Origin: JAGLWP01 sp964444095
GTDB taxonomy: Archaea > Nanobdellota > Nanobdellia > Pacearchaeales > GW2011-AR1
Length of the DNA stretch: 33,724 nucleotides
Direction of reading: 5' to 3'
Assembly: GCA_964444095.1 (NCBI GenBank)
Contig: CAYUEW010000004.1
Location: 1 to 33,724, forward strand
Shown here: positions 30,213 to 33,724 of the stretch, piece by piece
Layout of the letters: each line of letters starts with the position of its first letter
Position numbering within the stretch: position 1 is the stretch's first letter
Translations under genes and position numbers: made by a program
Notes under the pieces: generated by a model
What the model was told of the DNA's origin: nothing
The model's input: the letters and a program-made list of their open reading frames with translations, nothing else
Database searches by the model: none

Positions 30213-30869
30213 ATGGAAGAAGAGATAAAAAGAGATGAACATGGAGAAGATAAAGAAGATAAAGCCATTACAGAAAAAGAAAATAAACAACTAAGAAATG
30301 TATTCATTATGATTGGAGTTTTAGTTTTTTTCTTCGTAGCAACAATCTTCATTATGAATGCTATAGGACATTTTGACTATCAGGGAGTAGGATTTGATAT
30401 GGATAGGAAAACAATTTCTGGGAAAACAATTTACAGAACATCTGTACCAGTAAATTCTGAACATAAAATAACTGAAGGTGAAAGTGTTGCAGATTATAAT
30501 TTTTATCTTAGAATAGACCCTAGAACCTTAAAAAATATTCCTTTAGAAGGAGAGCTTGTCTTAATGCCAAACACTGTAATAAATTTTACTGGAGATTTTA
30601 ATTGTAATGGAGATGGGATCATCGCTATTGCTAATTTAATTAATGTCTTAGATGTTTTAGGAGTTAAAACAATAAAAGATGAGACTGCTGGGTGCGATTC
30701 AGAAGGAGCATATACATTCTTACAAATACAACCGGGAGAAGAATCAAGTATTGAACAATTTGGTCCTTCGTGTTATAACTTAAACATAAATGATTGTGAA
30801 ATTCTTGAGGTTACAGAAAAATATATTGTAGAGTTACTTTCTGAAATAACTGAAAACAGATTGCAATAA
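30213..30869 (+). CDS. N-terminally anchored extracellular protein, 218 residues
   Basis: A highly charged cytoplasmic head (about 1-28), one membrane helix (29-50) and an extracellular domain with four Cys (FNCNGDG, AGCDSEG, SCYNLNINDC). I do not recognise a family, but the pair formed with the upstream gene looks like conserved DPANN envelope proteins. The FNCNGDGI...GVKTI segment parallels the Cys-containing region of the neighbour. The next gene starts 2 nt after its stop. Confidence 0.6.
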   Translation: MEEEIKRDEHGEDKEDKAITEKENKQLRNVFIMIGVLVFFFVATIFIMNAIGHFDYQGVGFDMDRKTISGKTIYRTSVPVNSEHKITEGESVADYNFYLRIDPRTLKNIPLEGELVLMPNTVINFTGDFNCNGDGIIAIANLINVLDVLGVKTIKDETAGCDSEGAYTFLQIQPGEESSIEQFGPSCYNLNINDCEILEVTEKYIVELLSEITENRLQ

Positions 30870-30871
30870 AA

Positions 30872-31348
30872 ATGAATCTCAAAATTCTTTGGGCAATTAT
30901 TCTTACCCTTATGCCCATCACAGAATTAAGGGCTGGCTTGCCAGTTGCTATTATTTATTCAATAGAACAAAGCATTCCTATCTGGTTAATTTTTTCTTTT
31001 ATTGTTCTATTAAATATTCTCCTAATCTTTTTTATTTTTTATTTTTTAGATCATCTTCATCATATTTTTCTGAAATGGAAAGTTTATAAAAAATTATTTG
31101 AAAAATACGTCGAGAAATTTCAAAAAAAGGTTGATAAATTTGAAAACAAATACGAAACGCTTGGCTTTTTAGCGTTAGTTTTATTTGTGGCAGTACCCTT
31201 ACCCGGAACCGGTGCTTGGACTGGTTGTTTATTATCTTGGCTTGTTGGGTTGAATAGAAAAAGAAGTGTTCTCGCAATATCAATTGGAGTAATTATCGCG
31301 GGATTATTTATTCTTTTTGGAACGCTTGGATTTCTTAATTTTCTTTAA
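30872..31348 (+). CDS. small multidrug-export-type membrane protein (COG2426)
   Basis: A 158-residue protein with membrane segments near 5-28, 38-60, 98-120 and 135-156. The N-terminal PITELRAGLPVAIIY and the VPLPGTGAWTGCLLSWL motif (about 109-125) are typical of the Sm_multidrug_ex/COG2426 family, described as putative small exporters; real substrates are not known. It is in an operon with the upstream gene. Its last 45 bases overlap the 3' end of the archaeosortase-like gene on the other strand. Confidence 0.85.
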   Translation: MNLKILWAIILTLMPITELRAGLPVAIIYSIEQSIPIWLIFSFIVLLNILLIFFIFYFLDHLHHIFLKWKVYKKLFEKYVEKFQKKVDKFENKYETLGFLALVLFVAVPLPGTGAWTGCLLSWLVGLNRKRSVLAISIGVIIAGLFILFGTLGFLNFL

Positions 31349-31861
31349 TAATCCGGTATTTCTTAAATCCGAATAAAAAGGAATTTCTTGAATCTTAAAT
31401 ATTTTTACTCCCACAAACCAAATTCCGATTACAAACACAGTACTTCCAAGATACCAAAATAATTCATGAGTAATATCAAACAAAGAAGTTCCTGAAACAA
31501 ATAGGAAACTTAATAAAAAAATTCTGAGAATATTAATTAAAAGCAAACTTGAAAAAGAAAATACGAGCATCTTTAATCTTTTCTTTATCTCCATCGGCAT
31601 AGCAAGATTAAGAATTAAGAGAAGATAGTATGCAGAACCAGCAATACAAGCTCCGATGATTTCTATGGGAAATGTTTTTTCTAAAATTATGAGACTATTA
31701 ACTAATGTTGCGTCAAAAAATAATCCTAAAAAGAAGAAAACAGGATAAATTGTCAAGGGTGAAAAAATTAAGTAAAAGAGCCACAGATTTGGAATTCCAA
31801 TGAATATCAAAATAAGATATCTTATTAAAATTCCGTAAAATTTTCTTGACCCCAATTCCAT
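31304..31861 (-). CDS. archaeosortase/exosortase-like membrane protein
   Basis: A 185-residue polytopic protein with the ordered triad of exosortase/archaeosortase enzymes: Cys72 in GACIAGSAYY, Arg113 in LLINILRIFLLSF (N-x-x-R) and His132 in FDITHELFWYLG, each near a membrane helix. These transpeptidase-like enzymes cleave and process C-terminal sorting tails of surface proteins. It is short but carries the core; NCBI names a Pacearchaeota group of this type, to my recollection. A basic tail follows. It shares a palindromic TATA with the PAP2 gene. A candidate substrate tail is encoded at 32930. Confidence 0.8.
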   Translation of the reverse strand: MELGSRKFYGILIRYLILIFIGIPNLWLFYLIFSPLTIYPVFFFLGLFFDATLVNSLIILEKTFPIEIIGACIAGSAYYLLLILNLAMPMEIKKRLKMLVFSFSSLLLINILRIFLLSFLFVSGTSLFDITHELFWYLGSTVFVIGIWFVGVKIFKIQEIPFYSDLRNTGLLKKIKKSKRSKKNK

Positions 31862-31880
31862 GAGAAGCCAAGTGGAAATG

Positions 31881-31890
31881 TATTTAAATA
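31881..31890. promoter_or_regulatory. palindromic TATA box shared by two divergent genes
   Basis: TATTTAAATA is its own reverse complement and lies 24.5 nt from both ATGs (31861 minus, 31910 plus). One box could drive both the archaeosortase-like gene and the PAP2 gene as leaderless transcripts. Confidence 0.6.
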
Positions 31891-31909
31891 ATTTAATGTT
31901 TGTAAAAAG

Positions 31910-32530
31910 ATGAAAAGAAAAAACTGGTTGAAGTTTGGTATCCTTAGCTTACTAGCAATCATTATTAGTTTCTATTTTGATTCTGTGCTCGTTTATGGGA
32001 TTTCTTTATTGAGAAATAAAATTCTAACTGATTTCTTTCTTGGATTAACCTTTATCAGCTCTTCTGTAATTATTTTCTTTTTTCTAACAAGTTTATTTTT
32101 GTGGAAAGAACATAAACGAAAATGGATTCTTCCCTTGTGGTTTACTCTCGGTCTTTCTGCAATTGTCAGTTTTGTTTTGAAGTTTATTATCCAACGCCCA
32201 AGACCTTTTCAATTGGGTTTGGTTTCTATCTTACCAGTATTAGAAGAAGCTAGTCAGTCTGTATGGAACTTTGCATTTCCTTCTTTTCATGCAATGCTTG
32301 TATTCTGCTCTATCCCCATTTTATCAAAACAATTTCCTAAATTCAAATATGTTTGGATTACTTTTGCATCATTAGTTGCATTCTCAAGGGTCTATTTTGG
32401 ATTACACTTTGTGAGCGATATTATTTGTGGGGGGATAATCGGTTATCTTTTAGGGGTAATTGTGATTAAATTAGAGAAAGAACATAAGATTGGAGAAAAA
32501 GTTTATAATAAACTTTTCAAGAAAAACTAA
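31910..32530 (+). CDS. PAP2-type membrane phosphatase
   Basis: A 206-residue polytopic protein with all three PAP2 motifs: K91-x6-R98-P99 (KFIIQRPRP), P124-S-F-H127, and S159-R160-x5-H166-x3-D170 (SRVYFGLHFVSD). It would hydrolyse a lipid phosphate or diphosphate, perhaps a polyprenyl carrier used in glycosylation or archaeal lipids; the substrate is inference. It is divergent from the archaeosortase-like gene with a shared TATA, and its stop overlaps the next minus-strand gene by four bases. Confidence 0.9.
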   Translation: MKRKNWLKFGILSLLAIIISFYFDSVLVYGISLLRNKILTDFFLGLTFISSSVIIFFFLTSLFLWKEHKRKWILPLWFTLGLSAIVSFVLKFIIQRPRPFQLGLVSILPVLEEASQSVWNFAFPSFHAMLVFCSIPILSKQFPKFKYVWITFASLVAFSRVYFGLHFVSDIICGGIIGYLLGVIVIKLEKEHKIGEKVYNKLFKKN

Positions 32531-32916
32531 TTCTTTAAATTAAAAGGCAATTCTTCAAAAATAGGAAGCTGTTTTTTATCCAAATACTTCTCATTCCAAA
32601 TGTCTCTAAATGTTTCGTAAATTAATTTTTGTTCTTCAGGAGATCTTTCTTTTCCTCTCAAAGCATACAAGAGGATACTTTCTCCAGATTGTTCATCATT
32701 AATCTTCTCAGCTAAACCCATAAAATACGGAGAACCTGCACCCTTTAATCCATCTCCCATTATATAATTTTGACAAAGGATTTCTGTCCTCTTTTCTAAG
32801 AGTTGTTTTTTGGAAAAACCACTGTTGGGAAGATTTAGAAGATCATCATAATATCTGTATTCTAATTCTAATTTCTTAACTACTTCTCTTATTTCACCTG
32901 TTGATTTTCCACTCAT
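32527..32916 (-). CDS. hypothetical protein, 129 residues
   Basis: A soluble, helical, charged protein without Cys-rich motifs; segments include VVKKLELEYRYYDDLL and SPEEQKLIYETFRDIWNEKY. I do not recognise a family. It starts 13 nt after the putative S-layer gene and probably belongs to that transcript, with no clear TATA or Shine-Dalgarno of its own. Confidence 0.55.
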   Translation of the reverse strand: MSGKSTGEIREVVKKLELEYRYYDDLLNLPNSGFSKKQLLEKRTEILCQNYIMGDGLKGAGSPYFMGLAEKINDEQSGESILLYALRGKERSPEEQKLIYETFRDIWNEKYLDKKQLPIFEELPFNLKN

Positions 32917-32929
32917 TTTCTTAAATTAA

Positions 32930-33724
32930 TTACTTCTTAGAAATCTTTAATGCTACTAATATGATTATGAACACTAAAACTAAATTTACTGCACCGATTG
33001 TCCAAATTGGCCAGTTTGATTCTGAAATTGCTCCACCTGTTATACCACTAAACCCACTAAAACCGCCTTTCTCTATCATAACTGAAACTGGTTGCGATAA
33101 TACTTTTGTTCCTTCTGTTACTACCACATTAAAATTTTGGTCTCCTAAAACTCCTGAATTTACATCTAAAGTTATTACGACATCTTCTGATTCTCCAGCA
33201 TCCAAAGTAACACTCTCTGGAGCAACACTTACCAAAGACGCCCAACTTACATCTGCAAAGCTTACATCAAAAGTGCCTGTGTTTGAACCTGTGTTTAGCA
33301 CTGTCACACTTACTACTAATTCTCTTCCAGATTTTGCTTCTGAAATTAAATCTGCAGAAATAGAAACTTTTGGTTCGCTCTTACAATTTCCTTCTACCTT
33401 TAAATAAACTAAAAATTCTGCTTTGTCTTCATCAAAATCATTTTCAAATTTATCTCCGTATTCATCAAAAACCATAATTACAAATAAGTATGACTCTTCT
33501 TCTGCATCTTCTGGAATTTCTAAAAGAACACTTAATTTTTCATCTTCAAATGAATCTATATCCCCAATTTCTACTCTCTCGGTGATTCCTAATTCTTCAC
33601 TTTGAACGACCACTACAACCTCTTCTTGGTCTTCATCACCAATATTCCAAATGTCTGCTGTTAATTCTACAACAGTTCCGCATTCAGTTGTTTCTAAATA
33701 TTCTATATCTCCTGCGATTACAAA
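32930..33724 (-). CDS. putative S-layer/CARDB-type surface protein, 5'-truncated by the window
   Basis: The frame is open to the window edge, so only the last 264 residues are seen. They form beta-sandwich (CARDB-like) domains: CGTVVELTADIWNIGDEDQE at the start, then VVSVTVLNTGSNTGTFDVS-type segments. The protein ends in a Gly/Ser-rich stretch (GGFSGFSGITGG), a membrane helix (about the last 30 residues, WTIGAVNLVLVFIIILVALK) and a basic tail SKK, a layout expected of a surface anchor or archaeosortase sorting tail. It resembles putative S-layer proteins of Pacearchaeota. A GTG at 33613 is internal and not the start. Confidence 0.75.
   Translation of the reverse strand, partial: FVIAGDIEYLETTECGTVVELTADIWNIGDEDQEEVVVVVQSEELGITERVEIGDIDSFEDEKLSVLLEIPEDAEEESYLFVIMVFDEYGDKFENDFDEDKAEFLVYLKVEGNCKSEPKVSISADLISEAKSGRELVVSVTVLNTGSNTGTFDVSFADVSWASLVSVAPESVTLDAGESEDVVITLDVNSGVLGDQNFNVVVTEGTKVLSQPVSVMIEKGGFSGFSGITGGAISESNWPIWTIGAVNLVLVFIIILVALKISKK

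Noticed and set aside
32961..33407. A 148-residue plus-strand frame opposite the putative S-layer protein.
   Set aside because: Thr/Ser/Pro-rich antisense image of a beta-rich surface domain; the minus frame is longer and has a coherent membrane tail.
1..33724. CRISPR arrays, insertion sequences, prophage or plasmid genes.
   Set aside because: No direct-repeat arrays, transposase, integrase or phage structural genes were seen by eye; content is housekeeping and envelope genes.

Overview
The window looks like chromosomal DNA of a DPANN archaeon, most likely the Pacearchaeota/Woesearchaeota group. Supporting signs are low GC by eye, very tight gene packing, archaeal/eukaryotic-type ribosomal proteins (eS19, eL39, eL31), class I LysRS, PCNA, Cbf5, a histone-fold protein, a form III RuBisCO, a single-chain primase joining the PriS catalytic core to a PriL-type Fe-S domain, an archaeosortase-like membrane protein and many Cys-rich surface proteins of types seen mainly in DPANN genomes. 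The lineage is inferred from gene content, not from a marker tree.

Layout. 1-40: 3' half of a tRNA, probably tRNA-Phe. 81-900: two small membrane or pilin-like proteins. 935-4170: a fully overlapping operon of cysS, a 40-residue Cys-rich peptide, an unknown membrane protein and form III RuBisCO. 4228-7027: translation block (NFACT-R domain protein, YhbY-like protein, eS19, eL39, eL31) with two unknown genes. 7074-12770: housekeeping and nucleic-acid genes (AlkD-like, Cbf5, acylphosphatase, RNase HI, LysRS, histone-fold protein, PD-(D/E)XK protein, ComEA-like membrane protein, two unknowns). 12767-16144 (minus): two large surface proteins with Cys-rich modules, one carrying an Ada-like zinc module on its cytoplasmic side. 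16156-18360 (minus): fused primase and a PHP-domain gene split by a frameshift at a T9 run. 18452-19177: PCNA. 19220-26334: six surface genes, five with pilin-like or single-anchor N termini. 26331-26672 (minus): winged-helix regulator. 27076-29511: S-layer protein behind a long, apparently structured leader. 29606-31348: two anchored proteins and a COG2426-type membrane protein. 31304-33724: archaeosortase-like protein, PAP2 phosphatase, a hypothetical protein and the C-terminal part of another putative S-layer protein.

Two window-wide regularities stand out. First, about nineteen genes on both strands have a TATA-like octamer whose centre lies 25.5 or 26.5 nt before one ATG, which implies leaderless mRNAs and was used here to correct several starts. 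The two clearest exceptions, the eS19 operon and the S-layer gene, have leaders that can fold. Second, all four convergent gene pairs overlap, three of them by exactly four bases with shared stop codons. The most unusual items are the S-layer leader with competing helices, the palindromic TATA box shared by the archaeosortase-like and PAP2 genes, the RuBisCO operon with its Cys-rich peptide, the surface-gene cluster and the T9 frameshift in the PHP gene.
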